Positions 1 through 6,936 of a stretch of 64,000 bases of DNA are shown here, piece by piece. The notes under the pieces are model-generated. The model worked only from the letters and a program-made list of their open reading frames with translations, made no database searches and had not been told where the DNA came from. This DNA comes from Promicromonospora thailandica (GTDB lineage Bacteria; Actinomycetota; Actinomycetes; Actinomycetales; Cellulomonadaceae), in the NCBI RefSeq assembly GCF_024171955.1, contig NZ_JAMTCS010000012.1, positions 1 through 64,000 on the forward strand, written 5' to 3'. A program made the position numbers and the translations under genes. The stretch's first letter is position 1, and every line of letters starts with the position of its first letter.

Positions 1-122
1 TCACAACAAACGATTGTTTTGTGTTTCTGCGTGTTCGCGTCCACTGTGCGGTTCCCGAGTCACGGGCACCACCCCACCGTCGTTGTTCGACGGAGTTTGG
101 GGGTTGCCTGGTTCTCGATAGT
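1..122 (+). other. 23S-5S rRNA intergenic spacer (right part)
   Basis: No open frame here looks real. The stretch directly precedes the 5S gene and is less GC-rich than the rest of the window. It contains short inverted pieces, such as CCGTCGTTG and a nearby GACGGAG, of the kind expected in a processed rRNA spacer. The 23S gene itself would lie to the left of the window. The assignment is inferred from position only. Confidence 0.6.
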
Positions 123-241
123 GTTTCGGTGGTCATAGCATGGGGGAAACGCCCGGTCCCATTCCGAACCCGGAAGCTTAGCCTCATAGCGCCGATGGTA
201 CTGCCCTGGAGACGGGGTGGGAGAGTAGGACGCCGCCGGAC
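123..241 (+). rRNA. rrf: 5S ribosomal RNA
   Basis: This 119-base stretch begins GTTTCGGTGGTCATAG and contains the conserved 5S blocks CATTCCGAACCCGGAAG and GGGAGAGTAGGACGCCGCC. Its 5' and 3' ends pair to form helix I. The sequence matches the usual actinobacterial 5S pattern. It is the last gene of an rRNA operon whose 16S and 23S genes lie outside the window. The exact ends may be off by one or two bases. Confidence 0.96.
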
Positions 242-250
242 AACCATTCC

Positions 251-303
251 GTCAGGGGATGGACCCACGCACCCACAAGGGTGCACAGGGTCCATCCCCT
301 GAC
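251..303 (+). terminator. rRNA operon terminator (nested hairpins)
   Basis: A 16-bp perfect stem joins 251-266 (GTCAGGGGATGGACCC) with 288-303. Its loop holds a second hairpin, GCACCC at 269-274 and GGGTGC at 279-284 with loop ACAA. It starts ten bases after the 5S gene. No U-tract follows, as is common in high-GC actinobacteria. Confidence 0.85.
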
Positions 304-367
304 GCATTTCCGTGTGTTGACGCGGGCAACTTGCCGCGCCGGCGGCCCCCGCGGCTATCGTGGCGGT

Positions 368-1627
368 GTGAACGCAGATCTGACCCGCACCGGCGCGGGC
401 TCCACCAGCAACCAGGCCGCAGACACCACCGACTCCGCGTGGCGCAGGGAGCACTTCGTCTCGCTGCTGCGGTTCGCCGAGGGTTCGATCCGCGAGGACG
501 GCGCGGCCTGTTGGCTCGACGACGACGGCCGGCCCGACACCTCCCACCCGGTCGAGACCTGGATCACGTCGCGGATGGCCCACATCTTCGCCGTCGGGCA
601 CCTGCTCGGGGTGAGCGGTGCGGACCAGTACGCGGCCCGTGCGGTGGCCGGCCTGCAGGAGGTGCTCGCCGACGGCGAGCACGGAGGCTGGCTCGCCTCT
701 CGCGGCGAGGGGGACGAGCTCGTCGGTACCAAGGAGGCCTACGCCCACGCGTTCGTGGTGCTGGCCGCCTCGACCGGCAAGGTCGCCGGCGTGCCCGGCG
801 CCCCGGAGCTGCTCACGCAGGCTCTCGCGGTGCTCGACGCGCGCTTCTGGGAGCCCGAGCACGAGCTGCACCTCGACGAGCGTTCGCGCGACTGGTCGTC
901 GACGTCCGACTACCGCGGGGTGAACGCCAACATGCACTCCGTCGAGGCGCTGCTCGCGGCGCACGCCGCCACGGGGGACCGGCTCTGGCTGGACCGGGCC
1001 GCAGCGATCGGCGACCGCGTGATCGCGTGGGCCGAGGCCAACGAGTGGCGTATCCCGGAGCACTTCGACTCCTCGTGGAGCCCCCAGCTCGAGTACAACG
1101 CCGACCGCCCACACGACCCGTTCAAGCCCTACGGCGCGACGCCCGGGCACGGGCTGGAGTGGGCCCGCCTGCTGCTGCAGGTCGACGCCGAGGCCGGCAC
1201 CCCGGGGAAGCGCACCGCTGCGGCCGCGGCGCTGTTCGACCGTGCGGTCCAGGACGGCTGGGACGGCGAGCACGGCGGCGGGTTCGTGTACACGACGGAC
1301 TGGGCGGGCACGCCGGTGGAGCCGCGCCGCTTCCACTGGGTCGCCGCAGAGGCGGTCGCCACGGCGAACGTGCTCGCACGGGTCACCGGCGAGGAGCGTT
1401 ACACCGAGCTCGAGCGCGACTGGTGGGGCTGGATCCGGGAGCACCTGGTCGACACCGAGCGCGGGTCGTGGCACCACGAGCTCGACACGGAGAACCGGCC
1501 GTCGGGGCGCACCTGGGTGGGCAAGCCCGACGTCTACCACGCGGCCCAGGCCGCGATCCTCTCCGAGCTGCCGTTGACGGGATCCTTCGCGGCCTCGGCG
1601 CAGCAGGCGGGCCAGATCCTGGCGTGA
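368..1627 (+). CDS. AGE-family epimerase/isomerase (mannose isomerase-like)
   Basis: The 419-residue protein belongs to the N-acylglucosamine 2-epimerase superfamily, (alpha/alpha)6-barrel enzymes that interconvert aldoses and ketoses or epimerise sugars. Visible family motifs are ETWITSRMAHIF near residue 63, NMHSVEALLAAH near 188 and TPGHGLEWARLLL near 258; the conserved His and Glu residues of these blocks line the active site. The short GHGLEW form and the lack of an N-acetyl-sugar signature fit the D-mannose isomerase/YihS branch better than renin-binding-protein epimerases, but the substrate is not certain. GTG 368 is chosen because a TATCGT box at 356-361 lies exactly six bases upstream, so the mRNA is probably leaderless. 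It is a single gene. Confidence 0.88.
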   Translation: MNADLTRTGAGSTSNQAADTTDSAWRREHFVSLLRFAEGSIREDGAACWLDDDGRPDTSHPVETWITSRMAHIFAVGHLLGVSGADQYAARAVAGLQEVLADGEHGGWLASRGEGDELVGTKEAYAHAFVVLAASTGKVAGVPGAPELLTQALAVLDARFWEPEHELHLDERSRDWSSTSDYRGVNANMHSVEALLAAHAATGDRLWLDRAAAIGDRVIAWAEANEWRIPEHFDSSWSPQLEYNADRPHDPFKPYGATPGHGLEWARLLLQVDAEAGTPGKRTAAAAALFDRAVQDGWDGEHGGGFVYTTDWAGTPVEPRRFHWVAAEAVATANVLARVTGEERYTELERDWWGWIREHLVDTERGSWHHELDTENRPSGRTWVGKPDVYHAAQAAILSELPLTGSFAASAQQAGQILA

Positions 1628-1709
1628 CTCGTGCCGGCGGGCGAGGGCGCAGCCCCGCCCGCCGACCGCGGTGCGCGCTCCCGGTGCGCTCCGGGAGAGA
1701 ATGGGGCCC

Positions 1710-2168
1710 ATGAGGATCTCCGCACGAGCCGACTACGCCGTCCGTGCCGCCGCAGAGCTGGCGGCCGTAGACCAGGACGGACCTGTGCGCGCCGAGACCC
1801 TGGCTCGCGCGCAGGACATCCCGCACCGCTTCCTCGAGGGGATCCTCAGCGACCTGCGCCGCGACGGCCTCGTGACGAGCCACCGCGGCGCCGGCGGCGG
1901 GTACCGGCTGGCGCGTTCGGCCGACAGCATCACCATCGCGGACGTCGTGCGGGCCGTGGACGGGCCCCTGGTGTTCGTCCGCGGCAACCGCCCGTCCGAC
2001 CTGGAGTTCCAGGGCCCGGCAGCGCCGCTGCTGCACGTCTGGGTGGCGCTGCGCGCCAACGTGCGGGCCGTCCTCGAGGCGGTGTCGCTCGCCGACCTGG
2101 TCTCCGGGAGCCTGCCCGACGACGTCCGGGCGCTGACCGAGGGCGAGTCCGCCTGGTCGAACTCCTGA
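1710..2168 (+). CDS. Rrf2-family transcriptional regulator lacking cysteines
   Basis: The 152-residue protein opens with the Rrf2 signature MRISARADYAVRAAAELA, followed by a winged helix: a recognition segment around HRFLEGILSDLRRDGLV and the wing SHRGAGGGYRLA. IscR and NsrR type members bind Fe-S clusters through three cysteines, but this protein has no cysteine at all. It therefore resembles CymR-like members that respond to protein partners or metabolites of sulfur metabolism. ATG 1710 is preferred over ATG 1701 because GGGAGAG at 1693-1699 gives good spacing only to 1710. The next gene is a TauE/SafE permease, a family often linked to sulfonate or sulfite, so the regulator may control it. 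That link is inference. Confidence 0.9.
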   Translation: MRISARADYAVRAAAELAAVDQDGPVRAETLARAQDIPHRFLEGILSDLRRDGLVTSHRGAGGGYRLARSADSITIADVVRAVDGPLVFVRGNRPSDLEFQGPAAPLLHVWVALRANVRAVLEAVSLADLVSGSLPDDVRALTEGESAWSNS

Positions 2169-2397
2169 GCCGATCGCGCCGGAGTCCCCACGCGCCGGAG
2201 TCCACATCCTGAGATCTCGCCGAACGAGATCCGATACGGAATCGCACGATCCGAGGCACTGACGAGCACCGGCTCCTCATGCGCACTTATCCGATGCATG
2301 AGATCCTTGTTGTTTCCGACCGGGTTGGATGGATACTTGGACGGGGCCGCGCGTTCGCGGCCCTTGCCGCATCCCCCGGACTTGGAAGGCAACGACC
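2169..2397 (+). promoter_or_regulatory. Intergenic region with probable promoter for the TauE gene
   Basis: This is 229 bases without a gene. Around 2212-2255 GAGATC and GATCCGA words recur, which could be regulator contacts. A TTGTTT followed after 16 bases by GATACT, near 2310-2337, is a reasonable promoter for the downstream permease. A ribosome binding site GGAAGG sits at 2384-2389. I could not define an Rrf2 operator with confidence. Confidence 0.4.
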
Positions 2398-3312
2398 ATG
2401 AGAACCCTGATCCTGCTGGCGCTCGTCGGCCTCGGCGCGCAGCTGGTGGACGGCAGTCTGGGCATGGCCTACGGCGTCACCTCGACGACCCTGCTGCTCG
2501 CGATCGGCACCAACCCCGCCGCGGCGTCGGCCACGGTGCACCTGGCCGAGATCGGCACCACGCTCGCCTCCGGCGCCTCCCACTGGCGCTTCGGCAACGT
2601 CGACTGGAAGGTCGTCGCCAAGATCGGTATCCCCGGCGCGATCGGCGCGTTCGCGGGTGCCACGTTCCTCTCGTCGCTGTCGACGGAGGTGGCCGGCCCG
2701 GTCATGTCGGTGATCCTGCTGCTGCTCGGCCTCTACGTGCTCGTGCGCTTCACGGTGCGCGGCCTGCCCGTGCGCTCGGACAAGCCGCTGCGCAAGCGGT
2801 TCCTGGCCCCGCTCGGCCTCGTCGCCGGCTTCTTCGACGCCACCGGTGGCGGCGGCTGGGGACCCGTCGGCACGCCTGCGATCCTGGCCAGCGGCCGGAT
2901 GGAGCCCCGCAAGGTGATCGGCTCGATCGACACCAGCGAGTTCCTCGTGGCCGTCGCGGCCAGCGTCGGCTTCTTCTTCGGCCTGGCGGGCGAGGGCATC
3001 GACTTCACCTGGGTGCTCGCCCTGCTCGTCGGTGGCCTGATCGCCGCGCCGATCGCCGCCTGGCTCGTGCGGCACGTGCCGCCGCGCGTCCTGGGTTCCC
3101 TGGTGGGCGGCGTCATCGTCCTCACCAACACCCGCACGCTGCTGCGGAGCGACTGGATCGATGCGTCCGACCCCGTGAAGATCCCGATCTACGTGGTGAT
3201 CTGGCTGGGCTGGGCGGCCGCCGTCTTCTGGTCGTTCCGGGCGCACCGCCAGGCCAAGGCCGAGGAGGAGACCGCGAAGCAGGAGCCGGAGGCCGATAGC
3301 GTGTCGGCATGA
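2398..3312 (+). CDS. TauE/SafE-family sulfite/anion exporter-like permease
   Basis: The 304-residue integral membrane protein has about eight hydrophobic segments. It carries the repeated family motifs GLGAQLVDGSLGMAYG near the N terminus and GFFDATGGGGWGPVGTPAIL near residue 150. The glycine-rich motif occurs once per half, as expected for the internal repeat of TauE/SafE (DUF81) permeases. Members export sulfite or sulfoacetate or take up small organic anions, and the substrate here is unknown. A strong GGAAGG supports ATG 2398. The stop codon overlaps the start of mogA by four bases, so the two are cotranscribed. The Rrf2 gene upstream is the likely regulator. Confidence 0.88.
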   Translation: MRTLILLALVGLGAQLVDGSLGMAYGVTSTTLLLAIGTNPAAASATVHLAEIGTTLASGASHWRFGNVDWKVVAKIGIPGAIGAFAGATFLSSLSTEVAGPVMSVILLLLGLYVLVRFTVRGLPVRSDKPLRKRFLAPLGLVAGFFDATGGGGWGPVGTPAILASGRMEPRKVIGSIDTSEFLVAVAASVGFFFGLAGEGIDFTWVLALLVGGLIAAPIAAWLVRHVPPRVLGSLVGGVIVLTNTRTLLRSDWIDASDPVKIPIYVVIWLGWAAAVFWSFRAHRQAKAEEETAKQEPEADSVSA

Positions 3313-3806
3313 CGCTCGACACGGCCGCGGTGATCACCATCTCCGACCGCTGCGCACGCGGCGAGGCGGAGGACCGGTCCGGCCCCACGGCAGTGTCGCT
3401 GCTGCGGGCCGCCGGTCTCACCGAGATCCGCACCTACCTGGTGCCCGACGGCGTCGAGCCGGTCCGCGACGTGCTGCGGACCGCGCTCGACGCCGGCGCG
3501 CGTCTCGTGGTCACCACCGGCGGCACGGGGATCACGCCGCGCGACCTCACGCCCGAGGGCACGCGGGACGTGCTCGACCAGGAGATCCCCGGGATCGCCG
3601 AGGCGGTGCGGCAGCAGGGCGTGGCCGCCGGGGTGCCCGCCGCGGTGCTCTCCCGCGGGCTCGCCGGCGTGGCCCGTGCGGCCGACGGCACGCGCGCGCT
3701 CGTCGTGAACCTGCCGGGATCCTCCGGCGGCGTGCGCGACGGGCTCCAGGTGCTCCTGACGCTCTGGCCGCACGTGCGAGGGCAGCTCGAGGGCGCGGAC
3801 CACTAG
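3309..3806 (+). CDS. mogA: Molybdopterin adenylyltransferase (MogA/MoaB family)
   Basis: The 165-residue protein has the MoCF-binding fold. It starts AAVITISDRCARGEAEDRSG and carries the nucleotide-binding motif VVTTGGTGITPRDLTPEGT near residue 66, followed by VNLPGSSGGVRDGL near the C terminus. The family adenylylates molybdopterin before molybdenum insertion. MogA and MoaB cannot be separated safely from sequence alone. Its start overlaps the TauE stop (ATGA). The oppositely oriented moaC-moaD pair ends 14 bases downstream, so cofactor genes converge here. Confidence 0.9.
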   Translation: MTLDTAAVITISDRCARGEAEDRSGPTAVSLLRAAGLTEIRTYLVPDGVEPVRDVLRTALDAGARLVVTTGGTGITPRDLTPEGTRDVLDQEIPGIAEAVRQQGVAAGVPAAVLSRGLAGVARAADGTRALVVNLPGSSGGVRDGLQVLLTLWPHVRGQLEGADH

Positions 3807-3820
3807 CCGGTCCTGGGCGG

Positions 3821-4060
3821 TCAGCCTCCGGCGAACGGGGGCAGCACGTCCACGGTGACGCCGTCGGAGATCTCCGCGGCGTCGTCCGTCGCGCGGGCGC
3901 CCGCGACCAGGAGCGCGCAGCGCGGCAGCACGTCGGTGAGGCGCGGGTGCGCCCCGGCGAGGGAGTCACGCAGGGCGGCCACCGTCGTCGGGCCGCCGAG
4001 CTGTTCCGTGGTGACCCCCGCGGCCTCGCGGGCCCCGGCGAAGTAGCGCACGGTGATCAT
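3821..4060 (-). CDS. moaD: MoaD-like molybdopterin synthase sulfur carrier
   Basis: The 79-residue beta-grasp protein starts MITVRYFAGAREAAG and ends PPFAGG. The terminal Gly-Gly is the site of adenylation and thiocarboxylation in MoaD, which then gives sulfur to precursor Z through molybdopterin synthase. ATG 4060 is chosen because it overlaps the last codons of moaC by four bases, which implies translational coupling. No moaE is visible nearby, so the catalytic subunit must be encoded elsewhere. Confidence 0.9.
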   Translation of the reverse strand: MITVRYFAGAREAAGVTTEQLGGPTTVAALRDSLAGAHPRLTDVLPRCALLVAGARATDDAAEISDGVTVDVLPPFAGG

Positions 4061-4527
4061 CGCTCGCGCACCCAGTCGCCGGACTTGCCGCCGGTCTTGC
4101 GCTCGAGCCGCACGTCGGCGAGCGAGACGGACTTGTCCAGGCCCTTCACCATGTCGACGACGGCGAGGCCCGCGACCGCCACCGCCGTGAGCGCCTCCAT
4201 CTCGACCCCGGTGCGGTCGGCCGTGCGCACCGTCGCAAAGATCGTGACGCCCTCGTCGGTCACCTCCAGGTCGACCGCGGCACCGTGCACGCCGATGACG
4301 TGCGCCAGGGGGAGCAGCTCGGGCGTGCGCTTGGCGGCCGCGATGCCCGCGATCCGGGCGACCGCCAGGACGTCGCCCTTGGGTACCGCGCCGTCGCGCA
4401 GCGCGCGGACCACCTCGGGCGCGCAGCGCACCCGGCCCGAGGCCGTCGCGGAGCGGATGGTCGGCTGCTTGGCGGTGACGTCGACCATGCGGGCCTGGCC
4501 GCGGTCGTCGAGATGGGTGAAGGTCAC
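4057..4527 (-). CDS. moaC: Cyclic pyranopterin monophosphate synthase MoaC
   Basis: The 156-residue protein matches MoaC over its whole length. It shows MVDVTAKQPTIRSATASG, then KGDVLAVARIAGIAAAKRTPELLPLAHVI, then VRTADRTGVEMEALTAVAVAGLAVVDMVKG and the C-terminal ERKTGGKSGDW. MoaC converts the MoaA product into cyclic pyranopterin monophosphate, an early molybdenum cofactor step. The start is a GTG. On the minus strand a CACCCT box (4534-4539) precedes it by six bases, the leaderless pattern seen often in this window. It forms an operon with moaD. Confidence 0.97.
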   Translation of the reverse strand: MTFTHLDDRGQARMVDVTAKQPTIRSATASGRVRCAPEVVRALRDGAVPKGDVLAVARIAGIAAAKRTPELLPLAHVIGVHGAAVDLEVTDEGVTIFATVRTADRTGVEMEALTAVAVAGLAVVDMVKGLDKSVSLADVRLERKTGGKSGDWVRER

Positions 4528-4611
4528 GCCACCAGGGTGCCATGCCGCCCGTTCGACTGTCCGAACTATCCGAACTGTTCTAAGGTAAGCGTTCTCGGAG
4601 TCATGAAGCGG

Positions 4612-4636
4612 CTCCAGGTCCTACTGGATCTGGGAG
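4612..4636 (+). promoter_or_regulatory. Leader hairpin hiding the ribosome binding site of the ANTAR gene
   Basis: CTCCAG (4612-4617) pairs with CTGGGAG (4630-4636, one bulged G). GTCC (4618-4621) pairs with GGAT (4626-4629) around loop TACT. The 3' arm contains nearly all of the GGGAGG ribosome binding site at 4632-4637, five bases before ATG 4643. Folding should therefore block translation. ANTAR proteins are known to bind small RNA hairpins, so self-regulation is possible, but that is inference. Confidence 0.55.
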
Positions 4637-4642
4637 GTTCAC

Positions 4643-5419
4643 ATGTCCGCCGAAACGACGCACGCCCTGACCCTGGTGGACGGGGCTGGAAGCGACACCC
4701 TGCCCGAGCTGCCGAAGGTCTCGGCGGCTGATCTGGCAGAGGCCCTCGGCATCGGGACCAACCTTCTGATCGGCCGGTACCGCGTCGGCCTGGCGACAGG
4801 CGACTGGTGGTGGTCCGACGAGGTCTACACCATGCACGGCTGGCGACGGCACGAGGTGGAGCCCGGGCTCGACGCCCTGCGCTCCCGCAAGCACCCGGAC
4901 GACCGTGCGCGCGTGGTGCGGGCCGCCGGCGAGTCGCTGCGGCTCGGGCGTCCCTTCGCCTGTGCGCACCGCATCGTCGACAAGAACGGGCGCTCCCGGT
5001 CGGTGGTCGTCATCGGCCAGGCGCAGCGGGGAGCAGCGGGCGAAGGTCCCGTCGTGGCCGGCTACGTGCTCGACGTGACGCCCGTGCAGAAGGAGGCGCT
5101 GAACCGCCGTGCCACCGGCGCGGTCAACCGCGCCTTCGTGAGCCAGGCCGCCATCGAGCAGGTCAAGGGCGTGATCATGGTGGTGCGCGGGGTGGACGAG
5201 GCGACCGCAGACACCGTCCTGCGCGAGCGGGCGAGCGCGGCCGACGTGCCGGTGCGCCTCGCGGCCGACCAGGTGATGGCCGCGCTGCGCGCCGACACCG
5301 AGAAGACCGGCATCACCCCGGCCGCACTGACGCACGCGCTGGACGCCGTCCAGTCCGTGGGGCGGCCGCGCCGGCACGACGCGCTGCTGACCCGCAAGCC
5401 GCGGCGTACGAAGAGCTGA
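4643..5419 (+). CDS. PAS-ANTAR domain RNA-binding regulator
   Basis: The 258-residue protein has a PAS-like domain at about residues 40-155 (RYRVGLATGDWWWSDEVYTMHGW through RIVDKNGRSRSVVVIGQAQ). A C-terminal ANTAR domain follows at about 165-225, with the typical start AAIEQVKGVIMVVRGVDEATADTVLRERAS. ANTAR domains bind dual-hairpin or hexaloop RNA and usually act as antiterminators. The tryptophan-rich PAS is the form common in actinobacteria and may sense a small molecule. An AT-richer promoter block lies at 4550-4590. The unusual point is the hairpin over its own ribosome binding site. It is monocistronic. Confidence 0.9.
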   Translation: MSAETTHALTLVDGAGSDTLPELPKVSAADLAEALGIGTNLLIGRYRVGLATGDWWWSDEVYTMHGWRRHEVEPGLDALRSRKHPDDRARVVRAAGESLRLGRPFACAHRIVDKNGRSRSVVVIGQAQRGAAGEGPVVAGYVLDVTPVQKEALNRRATGAVNRAFVSQAAIEQVKGVIMVVRGVDEATADTVLRERASAADVPVRLAADQVMAALRADTEKTGITPAALTHALDAVQSVGRPRRHDALLTRKPRRTKS

Positions 5420-5424
5420 AGCGG

Positions 5425-5706
5425 TCAGAGCGCCGCGCGACGGGCGGCGATCCGGAGAGCGGCCGAGTGCGCTCCTCTGGCGGCCATACGCTTCGCGAAC
5501 ACCGCGGTCCCCGCCGCGACGGCAGCGAAGACGGTCGCCTGCACGAGGTCGAGCTCCGGGTCGTCCGCCTTGCTCGGGGCGTCGTTGCCGGTGACGCCCT
5601 TCCAGATCATGCTCACCGCCTTCTGCGCGACCCAACCGGCCGCGAGCGTGAGGGCGAGCGTCCCGACCTTCTCCACGAGTGTCTGTTCCGTCTCAATCTG
5701 CGCCAC
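5425..5706 (-). CDS. DUF4235 family membrane protein
   Basis: The 93-residue protein has two hydrophobic stretches (VGTLALTLAAGWVAQKAV and VQATVFAAVAAGTAVFAKRMA) separated by KGVTGNDAPSKADDPE. This is the layout of the actinobacterial DUF4235 family, whose function is unknown. The GTG start is supported by a minus-strand TACGGT box six bases upstream. It converges with the PAS-ANTAR gene with a five-base gap. Confidence 0.75.
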   Translation of the reverse strand: MAQIETEQTLVEKVGTLALTLAAGWVAQKAVSMIWKGVTGNDAPSKADDPELDLVQATVFAAVAAGTAVFAKRMAARGAHSAALRIAARRAAL

Positions 5707-5749
5707 CTCTACACCGTAGCCCGGTACGGCCCACTAGGCTGAACAGGAA

Positions 5750-5838
5750 ACGACAGGGGAGCGCCCCGACGGCGCTGAGAGTGCGGAGAACCGCAGACCC
5801 TTGAACCTGATCCGGTTCACACCGGCGGAGGAAGTCGA
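5750..5838 (+). promoter_or_regulatory. TPP (thi-box) riboswitch
   Basis: The element shows the conserved thi-box parts: AGGGGAGC at the start, GCTGAGAGTGCGGAGA, then CAGACCCTTGAACCTGATC, GGTTCACACCGGC, and GGAGGAAGTCG at the end. CGAC at 5751-5754 pairs with GTCG at 5834-5837 to close helix P1. The 3' side abuts the ribosome binding region of the thiamine transporter gene, whose ATG is at 5845. Ligand binding should therefore repress translation initiation when thiamine pyrophosphate is abundant. Confidence 0.97.
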
Positions 5839-5844
5839 GGCACG

Positions 5845-6936
5845 ATGTTGCGTCTTTCCGGTGCCCACGGGGGCACCACCCAGCGACGAGTCCAGCTCGG
5901 CACGGTCGGCACCGTGGCCGTGACGCTCCTGGTCGCCGGCTGCGCCGGCGGCACCGGGGCGGACGACGGCGGGGCGGGCGGCTCGGCGTCGTCCGGCACC
6001 GTGACCCTGGTGACCCACGACTCCTGGGCGATCGACGAGAAGCTCGTCGACCGGTTCGAGGAGGAGTCCGGCCTGACCGTCGAGGTCAGCGCCGCCGGCG
6101 ACGCGGGCACCCTGGTCAACCAGCTCGTGCTCACCAAGGACGCCCCGCTCGGCGACGCCGTGTTCGGCATCGACAACACGTTCGCCTCGCGCGCGCTCGA
6201 CGCCGGGGTGCTCGAGGAGTACACGCCGGCGGACCTGCCGGAGGGCGTGGAGCAGGCGGGTGGCGCGCTCACCGCCGTCGACCAGGGCGACGTGTGCGTC
6301 AACGCCGACGAGGCGTGGTTCGAGAAGGAGGGCCTCGAGGTCCCGGCGACGCTCGAGGACCTGGCCGACCCCCGGTACCGCGACCTGCTCGTGGTGACCA
6401 ACCCGGCCACCTCGTCGCCGGGCCTCGCCTTCCTGCTCGCCACGATCGGGGCTTTCGGCGAGGACGGGTACGAGGACTACTGGGCCTCGCTCGTGGACAA
6501 CGGCGTCAAGGTCGCCGACTCGTGGGAGGACGCGTACTACGTGGACTTCTCCGGGGCGGGCGAGGGCGGACAGCGTCCGCTGGCGCTGTCGTACGCGACG
6601 TCGCCCGCGTTCACGGTGACCGAGGACGGTACGGAGTCGACCACCAGCGCGCTCCTGGAGACCTGCTTCCGGCAGGTCGAGTACGCGGGCGTGCTGGCGG
6701 GCAGCGACAACCCCGAGGGCGCGCGCGAGCTCGTCGACTTCCTGCTGACCGCGGACGTCCAGGCCGGCCTCCCGGAGTCGATGTACATGTACCCGGCCGA
6801 CCCCGCCGTCGGCCTGCCGGAGGACTGGCAGCGGTTCGCACCGCAGGCCGAGGCGCCGTTCGAGGTGGACCCGGCCGACGTGAGCGAGCACCGCGACGAG
6901 TGGATCGAACGGTGGACCGAGACCGTCGTGGGCTGA
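5845..6936 (+). CDS. thiB: Thiamine ABC transporter substrate-binding lipoprotein
   Basis: The 363-residue lipoprotein has lipobox LVAGC with lipidated Cys33. The mature part has the Sbp_11/ThiB layout: GTVTLVTHDSWAIDEKLVDRFEEESGLTVEV, GDAVFGIDNTFASRAL, and TNPATSSPGLAFLLATI. ThiB binds thiamine, thiamine phosphate or thiamine pyrophosphate outside the membrane and delivers it to ThiP. The TPP riboswitch directly upstream and the permease and ATPase downstream make the assignment firm. Its last 25 bases overlap the permease start. Confidence 0.95.
   Translation: MLRLSGAHGGTTQRRVQLGTVGTVAVTLLVAGCAGGTGADDGGAGGSASSGTVTLVTHDSWAIDEKLVDRFEEESGLTVEVSAAGDAGTLVNQLVLTKDAPLGDAVFGIDNTFASRALDAGVLEEYTPADLPEGVEQAGGALTAVDQGDVCVNADEAWFEKEGLEVPATLEDLADPRYRDLLVVTNPATSSPGLAFLLATIGAFGEDGYEDYWASLVDNGVKVADSWEDAYYVDFSGAGEGGQRPLALSYATSPAFTVTEDGTESTTSALLETCFRQVEYAGVLAGSDNPEGARELVDFLLTADVQAGLPESMYMYPADPAVGLPEDWQRFAPQAEAPFEVDPADVSEHRDEWIERWTETVVG

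Noticed and set aside
21-302. Plus-strand frame across the 5S region
   Set aside because: It runs through the 5S rRNA and its terminator, so it is not coding.
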